From contig NW_005178441.1 of assembly GCF_000341285.1 (NCBI RefSeq), positions 1-21,502 on the forward strand: a stretch of 21,502 nucleotides of DNA, read 5' to 3'. Positions within the stretch are counted from its first letter, which is position 1. The number at the start of each line of letters is the position of its first letter. Both the position numbers and the translations under genes were made by a program. This document shows, in pieces, positions 1 through 9,290 of the stretch. The stretch is from Galdieria sulphuraria (taxonomy: Eukaryota; Rhodophyta; Bangiophyceae; Galdieriales; Galdieriaceae). Below the pieces are notes generated by a model. That model saw only the letters and a program-made list of their open reading frames with translations, ran no database searches and was not told the origin of the DNA.

Positions 1-192
1 ATTTGAATCCCTCTAACACTCTTCTTGTATTTTCTTAATTTCCTCAATTCAAATTACTCTGCCCTTTTCATACACTGCCCTGACAGTTTTCAATACCCCT
101 TCCCATTTCCAATTTACCCATCCTTCCCCACCCACCAACAATAATGGCAATTTCAAAATCACAATCCGACTCTGGGTTGGCCCCCTTTCTTC

Positions 193-206
193 CCAATTGC
201 AATTGG
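193..206. other. Perfect 14-bp palindrome CCAATTGCAATTGG
   Basis: The sequence equals its own reverse complement and lies inside the first C-rich array. The equivalent place in unit 2 (about 1273-1286) has one changed base that breaks the symmetry, so the palindrome is not strictly conserved. Confidence 0.7.
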
Positions 207-244
207 CCCCAATCCTTCCTCCCCTCCCACTCATTTTCCCCCAT

Positions 245-268
245 GGCAATTTTCAAATCACAATTGCC
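245..268. repeat. Inverted repeat GGCAATT / AATTGCC, 10-nt loop
   Basis: Seven-base arms at 245-251 and 262-268 flank TTCAAATCAC. The same arrangement with small changes recurs in the other C-rich arrays (for example near 1330, 2794 and 8440), so it belongs to the repeat unit. It could form a short hairpin or be a protein-binding site; nothing here shows which. Confidence 0.6.
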
Positions 269-1080
269 CATCCAAACTTCGAATTGACACCTCTCTAAAT
301 TTGCCCATTCTTCCTCCCACTCATTTTCCACCATGCACATTTTCCAAATCACAATGGCCATGCGCATTACGAATTGACCCCTCTCCAAACTTGCCCATTT
401 TTGCCCCTTACTCATTTTCACCCATGGCATTCTTCAAATCAAACTTGTCTGTTTTCTTGAGTTATTTTGTCTATTTTTGTTTCTGCACTGTATCCTATTC
501 AATATTTTTGGACATCTTTCATTCCTTAAATGCAACTTCTTTTTGTGTATTATTCAAAATTGTGTCTTATCGCTCGCATAGATTGGTATCTATTTTACAA
601 TTGACTGATGTTTGAAAAACAAATTTTCTCGTTATTGTATGATTGTAATCTATTTCTGTTTATGTTGCGATGAATTCTAGCTAATAAATTTTGCATCTGT
701 GGTTTCTATTTTTAGTAATTATTTTAAAACTAAAAATTATTTTCTCTTGTACATGAACTAGCTACTGCGTAATTTTTAATTTAAAATTATTTTATTTTGG
801 CTTTATTGAATTTTTTTGCCGTAATATAGAGTTTATTTGAAAACATTGACATATAAGCGTTGAAAGTCAATTCAATAATAAAATTCTTTATTAATGTTTT
901 TAATGTTTTAATTGACTATATTAATTTTTAGCATAGTTTTATCAAGTTTAAAAAAGATTGTTTTTGAATCAGGTTGTATGAAAAAAACATATAAACATTG
1001 CGTGAACAGTATGTCATCAAGTTTACTGCTATTTAAATCTCCTAAAATATGAATCAAGTTTAACTTGAAATCTTCTACGT

Positions 1081-2230
1081 TTGGAACTTAATCTCCTCGA
1101 ACGCTTCTTTTCGTATTTTGCCAAATTCCTCAATTCAAACCACACTGTCCTATTCATACACTGCCCTGACAGTTTTCAATGTCTCTTCCCATTTCCAATT
1201 TACCCATTATTCCCCATCATTCATAATGGTAAATTCCAAATCACAATCCACCTTCGGGTTGGCCCCCTTTCTTCCCAATAGCAATTGGCCCCAATCCTTC
1301 CTCCCCTCCCTCCCACTCAGTTTCCCCCATGGCAATTTCAAAATCACAATTGCCCATCCACATTTCGAGTTGACCCCTCTCTTCTCAATTTGCCCCAATC
1401 CTTCTCCCCACTCATTTTCCCCCATGCCAATTTCCAATTCACAATTGCTCCCAACCCTCTCCCAATTAATTTACCCCTTTTTTCCCCCCATCCCCACACG
1501 CCAAGACAATTTTTTAACCAAAGTTGCACTACCATCCTTTACCCGAAATCGACCATTCCATTCCCCCATACATACTCTCTCATCAAATGACAATTTACCA
1601 GATGCAATTCTTTGTTTGTTCCAGTTACTTTTTTTGAACCTTCTACTAGATCCTTCTCAATATGTCTATTTCTTTCAATAAAAAACCTTCTTTCTATACA
1701 TTCTACGACTATATACTCTTTTTTTATAGGTTAGTTTTCACCTTCGATGTCATGAATTTTTAAAAAAAATAATCCTTGCGTTTATGGCGTGTCTGTAGTA
1801 TAGCGTGTCAAGGCAGCTTTAAAATTTTACTTATTATCATTATTTTTATTGTCTATATTTTTAGTAAATATTGTCAAACTAAACTAAAAATTATTTATTT
1901 TTGTCAATTTAGTGGATAATGTACAAATATAGTCTTTTAAAATTAATTCTTTTTTTGCTTTGTTGAGTTTTATGTGTTTATATAATATTTACTTTGAACA
2001 TTTAATTGTAACAGTTGAAAATTAAGTCAACGATTAAATTTTTTAATAATGTTTTCAATGTTTCAATTAACTATATTATATTGTTATTATATTTTCTTTA
2101 GAAATTTAATAAGAAGATTATTTTGGAGTAAAAATGTATTATGAAAACATGGAAACAGTATGTGAACAGCATGTAATTGAACTTTCTACTACTACTATCT
2201 CATAAAATATAACTAAAGTTCAAATTTCAA
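1081..2230 (+). repeat. Tandem 1.1-kb unit 2: C-rich array plus AT-rich segment
   Basis: This is a diverged second copy of 1-1080. The C-rich array occupies about 1160-1530 and keeps the CATGGCAATTT...AATCACAATTGCCC blocks; the AT-rich tail runs to 2230. Alignment by eye with unit 1 is clear in the left flank and again from about 1855 (TATTTTTAGTAA) to 2200, and poor between. No gene is visible on either strand. Confidence 0.8.
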
Positions 2231-2571
2231 TCTTTTTTGCTTTTCGAATTGGAATTTTTCAAACATCCTTTCTATACGGACTCTCCCAAGATTTTCAATT
2301 CACACTCAGTCCTCTTTGCACACTGTCCTCAATTTCAAATGCCCCCATTTCTAATTTACCCATTCTACCCTGCATCCATAATGGCAATTTTCAAATCAAC
2401 CCAATCGCCTTTGGGTTGCCCCCTCTTCAATTTCCTCACACCCCTTTCCCCACTCATTTTCCCCCATCGCAATTTCCCCACTCTTTCCCATTTCCAATTA
2501 CCCATTCTTCCCCAGCCCGCCACAATGGCAATTTTAAAATCACGATAACCTTTGGGGTTGGCCCAAATAGG

Positions 2572-2597
2572 CCCCCTTTCCCCACCCATTTTCCCCC
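2572..2597 (-). other. G-quadruplex motif (minus strand)
   Basis: On the plus strand there are four C-runs of 5, 4, 3 and 5 separated by 3, 1 and 5 bases, giving four G-runs of at least three on the minus strand. This fits the standard G3+N1-7 quadruplex rule, and the plus strand fits an i-motif. Folding is a prediction. Confidence 0.6.
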
Positions 2598-2701
2598 ATC
2601 ACAATTTCCCCTCCCATCTCCAATAATGGACCCATTCTTCCCTCAGCCCACCCACAATGGCAATTTCAAATCACGATCACCTTGGGGTTGGCCCAAATTG
2701 G

Positions 2702-2726
2702 CCCCTTTCCCCACCCATTTTCCCCC
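2702..2726 (-). other. G-quadruplex motif (minus strand)
   Basis: Same layout as at 2572-2597, one repeat block later: C-runs of 4, 4, 3 and 5 separated by 3, 1 and 5 bases on the plus strand. Confidence 0.6.
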
Positions 2727-3900
2727 ATCGCAATTTCCCCACTCTCTCCCATTTCCAATTTACCCATTCTTACCCACCCCACACCCAGAATGGCAATTTT
2801 CAAATCAAAATTGCGCAGGCCCATTTTCAATCGGCCTCTTTCCAAAATTCCCCATCTTTCCCATTAGCAGAAAAAATCACTAAAAAGTGTGTATTGTATA
2901 CTGGTGCTCAACATATTATGCAGAATCACACCCAATAACAAAATCAAAATTCTCGTCTAACAGAATAAAATAGCAATATAATCCAACATTTAGTTATCTG
3001 TAAAAAGAATGCACTCCAATGAGTTGTGGTCAACGACTTGTTATATAGTAAAAGCTATCTGCAACTATGAAAAGAGAATGTAAGGATTTTCTCTCATTAT
3101 GATTCTTGCCAAACAAACTATAAACTAGGTTATCCTTTATGCGTTAAGATAAAAGACTACTAGTACTAGTTGGTATTTTGTTTGCCAAACCTACTTGAGT
3201 AAATTCTTCTAATAAATCCATATGATCATTGTGCATTTGCTACTAAAGAGAATATCGACGATATATAAATACTATATGAAACAAAGTCTAGGATATGAAT
3301 AACTCCACTAACATATGGGATAGTTTTCGTGTTGCTAGTATAAAACAACTGGATGGAAAAAAAGACTTATGAAAAATGGACAGACAATATACGATAATTC
3401 AAACAACCCATGTCATTCTAGCAACACTATCCAAGCCATATTCAACTTGAGAATACACAATGAACTTACTACTATTTATGTCACTTGCCTTGTATAAGTC
3501 TTCTTCAATAGGTAAAACTTGTCCTTGATTCACAAACCAGCAACTTGTCTAAAGTGCATTCTTACATAGGCATGATGTAAAAGTCTGCAAGAGTGACATC
3601 GATTCTTCCAACTTCTTACCAATCTGAGTTTCCATACTACAAAACAAGTTATCAGTTCGTTTCTCAATCATCATAAAAAATACTCTTTCGTCTTTCTGTT
3701 TCCTGAAAAAAGAAAAGAGTAACGACTTAACAAATTGATAGCGTACTACAATTCTTTAGTCTTGTGTCTGGCAATCCATATAAACTGTACTTTTTTATAT
3801 GAATTGTTCGCGCTTCTTGAAATAACTAGCTTTATACCATCAAAGTCATTTCGTTTGGTATCTGGAACAATCTCTTCCCAGTGCAAGTTGACCAGGTTTT

Positions 3901-3914
3901 GTTCGTTCGTTCGT
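3901..3914. repeat. (GTTC)n microsatellite
   Basis: Three and a half copies of GTTC in a row. It lies inside the decayed transposase region. Confidence 0.7.
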
Positions 3915-4131
3915 AGAGCTGTTTCCATCTGACCTTGGTGTCGAAGAAAATTGATAAACTTGAGTGTACACACTTTGGGAAATGTTTTCTTTTTCTTCTC
4001 AGTATGGACTGTCAAGTCTACTGCTTTCTCCCTTTCTTTATACCTTGGTTTCCTTGGAAAGTTTCAAAGAGCTACAAAGTAAACCTTCCCTCGCTCCTTT
4101 TTGGTCACATAGTACTTGATTGCTTTAATAT

Positions 4132-4149
4132 ATATACATATATGTATAT
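4132..4149. repeat. AT-rich perfect palindrome in a TA/TG microsatellite
   Basis: ATATACATATATGTATAT is its own reverse complement and sits within a longer alternating purine-pyrimidine run (about 4127-4157) that ends in TGTGTGTG. It could extrude as a cruciform, but it may simply be slippage-prone simple sequence. Confidence 0.7.
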
Positions 4150-5399
4150 GTGTGTGTTTAGAGCGATATAATCTTGACACCTTTTTTGTTAAGTTTAAAA
4201 GAAACAAAAATTGAGTCAATGATGATAGGATGTATATCTAATAGCTTTGCAATTGTTGAAAACACACTGAATATTTTCGAATCAAACAAAAAGGTAGTCG
4301 GAACAACGAATTTCGGAGTCTCTATGAAAAAAAAAGACAATGAAATTTCATAAACAATTGGCAATGTTGGTCAACTAAGTAAAAGCCACTGAACAAAGAA
4401 TTCGTGAAATGTATGGACCAGTCCATTCTCAAAAGAATAAGAATATGCGAGTAGTAAATAGAAAGCTTTATGAATAAATGGATGGGATGTAACTTTATGT
4501 AGTTTTCATTAATGAAAGGCCTACTGAAAGATACTTATTGGAATCCTTTTATCCAGAATGAGGTAAAGTAAGATCGTTGGCAACTTTAAACGAAACAATA
4601 ATTATGGTGCTTCTTATCCTATTGCCAATTACCAAAAGACTGCTAGTCAGTCGAAAAAAAGCCCATATCAAATATACAACACCTCAAAATGACTACTGTT
4701 CGACAATCAAACCCTTTCCAAATTTTGTAAGGTTTCCTTATTTCTTTCACGGAAACAAAAAACCATTTTACCTTTTAGATTCCAAAGTTTAAACTACTTC
4801 GCAGTTGTACGAGACTGAAATTTACAACAGACACAAAGTTATGAAACACTATCAGAGGATCTCCTAGGACATGAAAAAGTATACGTTGACTTTGTCAAAG
4901 TTCATAAAATCGTTTCCTTTGTTAAGGCATACAAATAAGTACCTTCAAGTAGGTATTTCAAACAAATTCCAACAGGAAACAATTGTGCTCAAAATTGAAT
5001 TTTCGAGACAAAACAGAGGTATCATTTATCGAAGGAAAATTTGCTAAAAAAAGAATGACACCTAGTGTTTCTCTGTTCATAAAGGTGTAGAACCATACAT
5101 AAAATAGTGCGAAAATGGAAAAATAACACTTGAGCTTGCTTTGGAAAACTCCATACAATAAAACTAATCGTTCAATAAATGAAAGTTTTATCTATCACCA
5201 TCTCATGGATCATTTCAACCGTCTCTCTCGATATCTTGTTACATTTGAAATAGCTTCCTTGAAGAAAAGTCTTGTAAAAAGTGGAACAAAGAGTGCGACA
5301 CCAACTTTGACTCAAATGACGTTGTTCATATTCTTTTGTACCATTTTCCCATAAATATATAGTTTTATACTTTTTGTTTCACTCGCTTATTTTTCCACA

Positions 5400-8060
5400 G
5401 AGTTTCCTCGTCTTCTAAAACTCAAAACGCTTCATCTCCTTGTAAAAGTCAACTCATACTCCCAAGTTTCATTTCTTCCATAGTCTTGAGCCTACAATCC
5501 AACACTATCGTTTCTATATAGCCCTTTTTTCCAATCCATTTCATATTCGAGCAACAAAATTGAGCTTTGTAAATACAACATACGCTGGAGCAGGCCTGTA
5601 TAATCTTCTCTCAACAAAGCAAACACAGACGCTCTTTTCTAGTTGCTTTTTCTTTTGAACTTTTAAAAAAGTTTCCTATAGACCTATGGTGGTGAGAACC
5701 TTCCAACGGTGATGTCTTCAAGCAATCCAACGTCTATTGATGTGGACATTACGTTAAACCAGATAGTAGTAAACAACAAATAAACCAAGAATATGCAGCA
5801 AATTTTTCCATTTATTGTTTGACAGAAACTCTTGGAGATACTTTTCAACAATTTCAATGGCACTCTCGCTTGTGTTTTCAAGTCTATGATGTCAGTAACT
5901 GTAAATCGATTGGAAGAAATGTTGAACAATTCCTGGAAATTTTTCTGGGTCTCACCTGTAATGTATCTACTTTATCTTCTTCGATTGACTCCAACATACA
6001 TATTCGTTTAACGTGTATACCTCTTCATAAAACTCAAACAGCATTGCTACGACATGAAGAGGATCTTTTTTTTAACCATTCCTTGACTTTTAAAAGACAA
6101 AGTAGTACCTAATAGAACCTACATTCCAAGACTTGTGCTCTCAAACAAGATGCAACAGAGTCGCTCTAAAACTAGTCAATAGGTTCTTGGACAGATTGTT
6201 CAAAGCACGTCGAGACGCATTTATAAAAGTGTGTAAAGTCAAATGGTCGAAATAAATAAATGTGACGATACAGAATAAACAGATGGGCTTGGAGAAAGGG
6301 TCGTCGAGGAGGAGTCTTGTCATTTGAAAGAGTCGGTTTCTTGGTGATCCATCAATGTTTCTTGTACAACGTCCAACCTGGCTTGCGTCTCTTCTTGAAA
6401 AGCTGGGACAATAGCCAAAACATTAGGTTGGGTATATATACAATGAATAAAACTCCTTGATTACTGCTAGACCTTTGAGGACAATCTCTCCATTGTTATC
6501 CGTAATAAATGTACAAGTTAGTTTTGGCTTTACGCGGCATCTTTTTGCAACGTCTTGAATGTTGCTCTCTGTGTTTTCAAGAAACTGACTGAATCACAAA
6601 ATATCTTTACAAAACAACTTGAGGTGTTTATCCATTTCTGTGGAGTGTTGATATTACCTTCAGAACCAAAAAAAGAAACCAAAAAAGAATTTCATCTATT
6701 CCCCAAAAAAAAGGACAGAAAGATTGATTGGTTTTACAATGAAACAATCAGTTCCCAAAAAAGGATAAAAAAAGCTGCAAGACTATGTTCAACCAGCTGT
6801 ATTACGTTCAACAGACTCGACACAACCAATTGGTAACGAGTCTCCGATATGGATGACAACACTCTCTCAAACTATAGGAGAGAATGGGCAAGCAATGTCA
6901 TCAAGGTTTTGGGTAAACATGGGAAAAGACTGTTTCCAACTTGATGATGGGTAAGAATCAACAAGGCAGGGAATTCTACAGTAATAGCAATCTAATGAGA
7001 AACCAATGCCAAATCTTGTTGCCTCATCCAAAAAGCAACCAACAAAGATTGACAAATTTGCAGAGAGTTGGTATGTAAAGACGTTATTGAAGCTTCTATT
7101 GTATTTGATCAAAGGATTTTTCATGAAATAGTTGCAAAGAAGAAAAGGCTTCATAAAGCGAATTGACTCTTTTTCGTTGCAAGTGATTTCTTGGATCTGG
7201 TACTTGAGAATAGCCAACCAACATCATGAATTGATATTTGAGTTTAGAAAAGGAGATATCAAGGAGTTAACGCTATGTAAAGGTGATTTCGTGGAGACTT
7301 GTTAAAAAGTCTCACAAATGTAGGGGTACAATACGCTTATTGTATGGATAATTTGAGGGAATAGTAAGGGAATAATGTCCCGATGTAGGGGCACTGTTTG
7401 GAGAGTGAAACATACTTTTATAAGTATCACCTGAAGACAATCTAGTAAAACCAAACCTATCTCCAAGGCTGTAGTTGCTGCACTTTTTCGTACAGACATT
7501 AACAAGCCCTTGTCGTTCGACTAGAACACAGTTCTTGGCTATGGACAAAACTGTACTCCAATCCTTCAAGTATGGTTATGCTTCAACAGGTAAACAAAAA
7601 GCTTTTCAAGGGTTCTTTTCTTGTGTTTCTTGGGTGCCTTTGTCTCAAGGTTCCGCAAAGACTTGAGCTTCGAAAAGAACAACTTTTCTTTGACTTTTAC
7701 TACTTGTAGCTTTGTTCAATGTCTTGGTAAACCAAACGATGATATCATTCAACTGGCTACTCAACTCAATATCACTTGTGTTTTTCCAAACTAGTTACTC
7801 TCAAGGGTACTTGTCCATTTTTAAAGAGTCATTTCAATCAATATTGAGGTGGAACCTAAACATGTTACAGACTGTTTTTTTGCTGAATTGAAACGTATTT
7901 TTTTGTTATGGTTATTCAAAACAAGTATTTTTGAAAGAAAGGAAAAAAATAACCATTTTTTTGTCATTCTTCTCTTCTTTTGCATAGAATGTGTCTTTAA
8001 AGCATTGGCTCTTAATGTTTCGTTATCAGTGTGGAAATCAAAGTTAACTTTCTTGGAATG
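5400..8060. other. No identifiable gene; scattered short open stretches
   Basis: No frame is long enough, or recognisable enough, to call. The longest is on the minus strand at 6867-7217, about 116 codons without an ATG at its head; it has a protein-like composition but no motif I know. On the plus strand, 6555-6836 and parts of 6844-7215 also look faintly protein-like. Because opposite strands are open over the same bases, I cannot choose between them. The stretch lies between the two copies of the segmental duplication and may hold another decayed element or an old host gene. Confidence 0.4.
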
Positions 8061-8222
8061 ATCCTTTACTGTTTCAAATGGCTTTACTGATTTTTACACA
8101 CACTGTCAATTTCAAATGCCCCATTTCCAATTTACCCATTCTTCCCCGCATCCATATCCATAATGGCAATTTCCAAATCAACACAATCGCCTTTGGGTTG
8201 GCCCCTCTTCATTTTCCTCACA

Positions 8223-8247
8223 CCCCTTACCCCACCCATTTTCCCCC
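8223..8247 (-). other. G-quadruplex motif (minus strand)
   Basis: Plus-strand C-runs of 4, 4, 3 and 5 are separated by 3, 1 and 5 bases. It lies at the same place in the repeat block as the motifs of array 3. Confidence 0.6.
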
Positions 8248-8357
8248 ATCGCAATTTTCCGACTCTCTCCCATTTCCTCCAATTTACCCATTCTTTCCCA
8301 GCCCACCACACAATGGCAATTTCAAATCACGATCGCCTTGGGGTTGGCCCCAATTGT

Positions 8358-8381
8358 CCCCTTTCCCCACCCATTTCCCCC
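8358..8381 (-). other. G-quadruplex motif (minus strand)
   Basis: Plus-strand C-runs of 4, 4, 3 and 5 are separated by 3, 1 and 4 bases. This is the second motif of array 4, one block after that at 8223-8247. Confidence 0.6.
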
Positions 8382-8624
8382 ATCGCAATTTCCCCTCCCA
8401 TCTCCAAATGGGCCCATTCTTTCCCACCCCACACCCATAATGGCAATTTTCAAATCAAAATTGCGCGGGCCCATTCCAAATCGGCCACTCTTTTCAAATT
8501 GCCCATCTTTCCCATTAGCAGAAAAAAGGCACTAAAAAGTGTGTATATTGGTGCTCAACATACTATGCAGTATCAGACCCAATGCAAACAACAAAATCTT
8601 CATTTTACAGTATACCAATATGAT

Positions 8625-9290
8625 TCAACAGTGGGTCAATTCTACAAACAATGGATTCAAACGAGTTAAGGTCAACGATCTGTTTAGAATTTGAAAGTAA
8701 TTTACAACTATGAGGAGAGAATTTGGGGATTTTCTCCCATTATGATTCTTGTCAAGCAATCTATCAACTAGATTGTCCTCTGTGTATTTAGATGAAAGAA
8801 TACTAGTACTCGTTGGTATTTCGTCTGCCAACTCTACTTGGGTAAATTCTTCCAATAAATCCATACGATCGTGAAGCAATCGGTGGTAAATAGACTATCA
8901 AGGATATATAAATACTATATGAACTAAAGTCTAGGGTATAATGACTCTTCTTATGGCTCAGAGAGTTTTATAGTGCCACGATAAAATATCTTGATGAGCT
9001 AAAAACTCATAATAGACGAACAACCCAGTGTGGTTCAAACAACCCATTTCATTCTATTAGCACTGTCCATTCCAGTCCGTATTCAACTGGAGAATGGACA
9101 ATGAAACTACTCCTATTTATATCACTTACCATAAATCTTTTTCTATGGTACAACTTGTCTTTGACTCGCAAAACAACAATCTGTCTAAAGTGAATTCTTA
9201 AATCACCTTTTTGAATAGAGTTGTTTTACTACTATTCCTCAAATACTGGAATCAGTCAATTTTACAAATCCAAGTGCGATTATTTGTCAC
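8625..9290 (-). mobile_element. Decayed PiggyBac-like transposase 3' part, copy 2
   Basis: Second copy of the coding remains at 3085-3570. Read leftwards on the minus strand from about 9210 it gives HFRQIVVLRVKDKLYHRKRF and then SDINRSSFIVHSPVEYGLE. This keeps the region's frame better than copy 1 but carries a five-base insertion right after the YGL, and the frame soon stops. A second open piece starts at an ATG (8864) and runs 79 codons to 8625. Its acidic, soluble start (MDLLEEFTQVELADEIPTS) and an RLLDKNH motif would fit the last part of a PiggyBac transposase before the cysteine-rich tail. The matching piece in copy 1 is interrupted by a stop. Homology beyond 9290 is doubtful. It could be another transposase class; that it is transposon-derived is inferred from its duplication. 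Confidence 0.4.

Larger units (their letters stand above)
1..1080 (+). repeat. Tandem 1.1-kb unit 1: C-rich array plus AT-rich segment
   Basis: The first ~440 bases are C-rich and G-poor on the plus strand and built from blocks spaced about 90-130 bases (near 110, 240, 333 and 423), each containing a version of ATGGCAATTTTCAAATCA. The rest (441-1080) is very AT-rich. The unit is homologous to 1081-2230: both begin with a CTCAATTCAAA... flank, share CATACACTGCCCTGACAG just before the array (76-93 here), and share a diverged AT-rich tail containing TATTTTTAGTAA and a GTGAACAG motif. The left edge probably lies outside the window. The open frames it contains come from the shortage of purines, not from coding. 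No gene is visible. Confidence 0.8.
2231..2870 (+). repeat. C-rich array 3
   Basis: This is the third consecutive array. It keeps a left flank related to those of units 1 and 2 (GCACACTGTCCT) and then carries four blocks of about 125-145 bases, starting near 2352, 2497, 2622 and 2756. Each has CCCATTCTTCCC, ATGGCAATTT, a TTGGGGTTGGCCC-like core (not in the last block) and a CCCATTTTCCCCCATCGC segment. After 2870 the AT-rich tail of units 1 and 2 is absent and the sequence runs into the decayed transposase copy. It is most similar to the array at 8075-8520. Confidence 0.8.
2300..3570. repeat. Segmental duplication, copy 1 (pairs with 8075-9210)
   Basis: This stretch matches 8075-9210 nearly end to end in the same orientation: array, then TTTCCCATTAGCAGAAAAAA, TGGTGCTCAACATA, TACTAGTACT, GATATATAAATACTATATGAA and, at the far end, CTTGTCTAAAGTG. 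Differences are mostly transitions. Homology fades a little beyond 3570. Read on the minus strand, both copies include the 3' part of the same decayed coding sequence, described under the two transposase entries. Confidence 0.85.
3085..5330 (-). mobile_element. Decayed PiggyBac-like transposase, copy 1
   Basis: The minus strand holds broken coding sequence. The best-supported part is about 3429-3490, read leftwards as SDINSSKFIVYSQVEYGLD. Copy 2 reads SDINRSSFIVHSPVEYGLE in the same frame, with several synonymous codon changes. The spacing Y-S-x-x-x-x-G-L-D-x-x-x-x-M fits the PiggyBac signature Y-N-x-x-M-G-G-V-D-x-x-D-x-M, and the KDK upstream fits the family's W-x-D-x-K region. Going further upstream, weaker family-like pieces appear in the expected order: ALRTNEQNL near 3910, FTNSLFS near 4400, KPYKIW near 4690 and FFKEAISNVTRYRERR near 5260. 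The copy is dead: the frame is closed by an early stop and a net 5-base length difference from copy 2 just upstream of the conserved block, and the C-terminal part also has a stop. I found no terminal repeats or TTAA duplications. The PiggyBac assignment is an inference; that the stretch is old coding sequence is firmer. Confidence 0.4.
8075..8520 (+). repeat. C-rich array 4
   Basis: This is a fourth C-rich array, 5.2 kb from the third and in the same orientation. It has about two and a half to three blocks of 125-150 bases (starting near 8131, 8280 and 8405) with the same CCCATTCTTCCC, ATGGCAATTT, GGGTTGGCCCC and CCCATTTTCCCCCATCGC elements. The left flank ACACACTGTC matches array 3. It is the start of the duplicated segment and leads into the second transposase copy. 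Confidence 0.8.
8075..9210. repeat. Segmental duplication, copy 2 (pairs with 2300-3570)
   Basis: Partner of 2300-3570 in the same orientation; see that entry for the shared landmarks. In a 49-base ungapped comparison (3091-3139 against 8734-8782) I count nine differences, seven of them transitions. Confidence 0.85.

Noticed and set aside
3551-4960. A multi-exon minus-strand host gene with several introns of 40-70 nt
   Set aside because: Splice sites can be chosen to give an open reading, but alternative frames are equally open, and the conserved frame shared with 8625-9210 needs a different reading. Decayed transposase explains the order of the pieces better.
6840-7260. Plus-strand stretch resembling part of a plant-type cytochrome P450 (DFLDLVLE, then GDIKEL)
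   Set aside because: The resemblance is limited to a few common residues. No haem-binding cysteine motif or ExxR could be found downstream, and the opposite strand is more open.
84-8669. Proline/serine-rich open frames of 60-190 codons in the C-rich arrays (for example 1118-1681, 2416-2883, 8163-8669)
   Set aside because: Several frames are open over the same bases because the strand has few purines, and the peptides simply reflect the repeat. The frame is not kept between copies.
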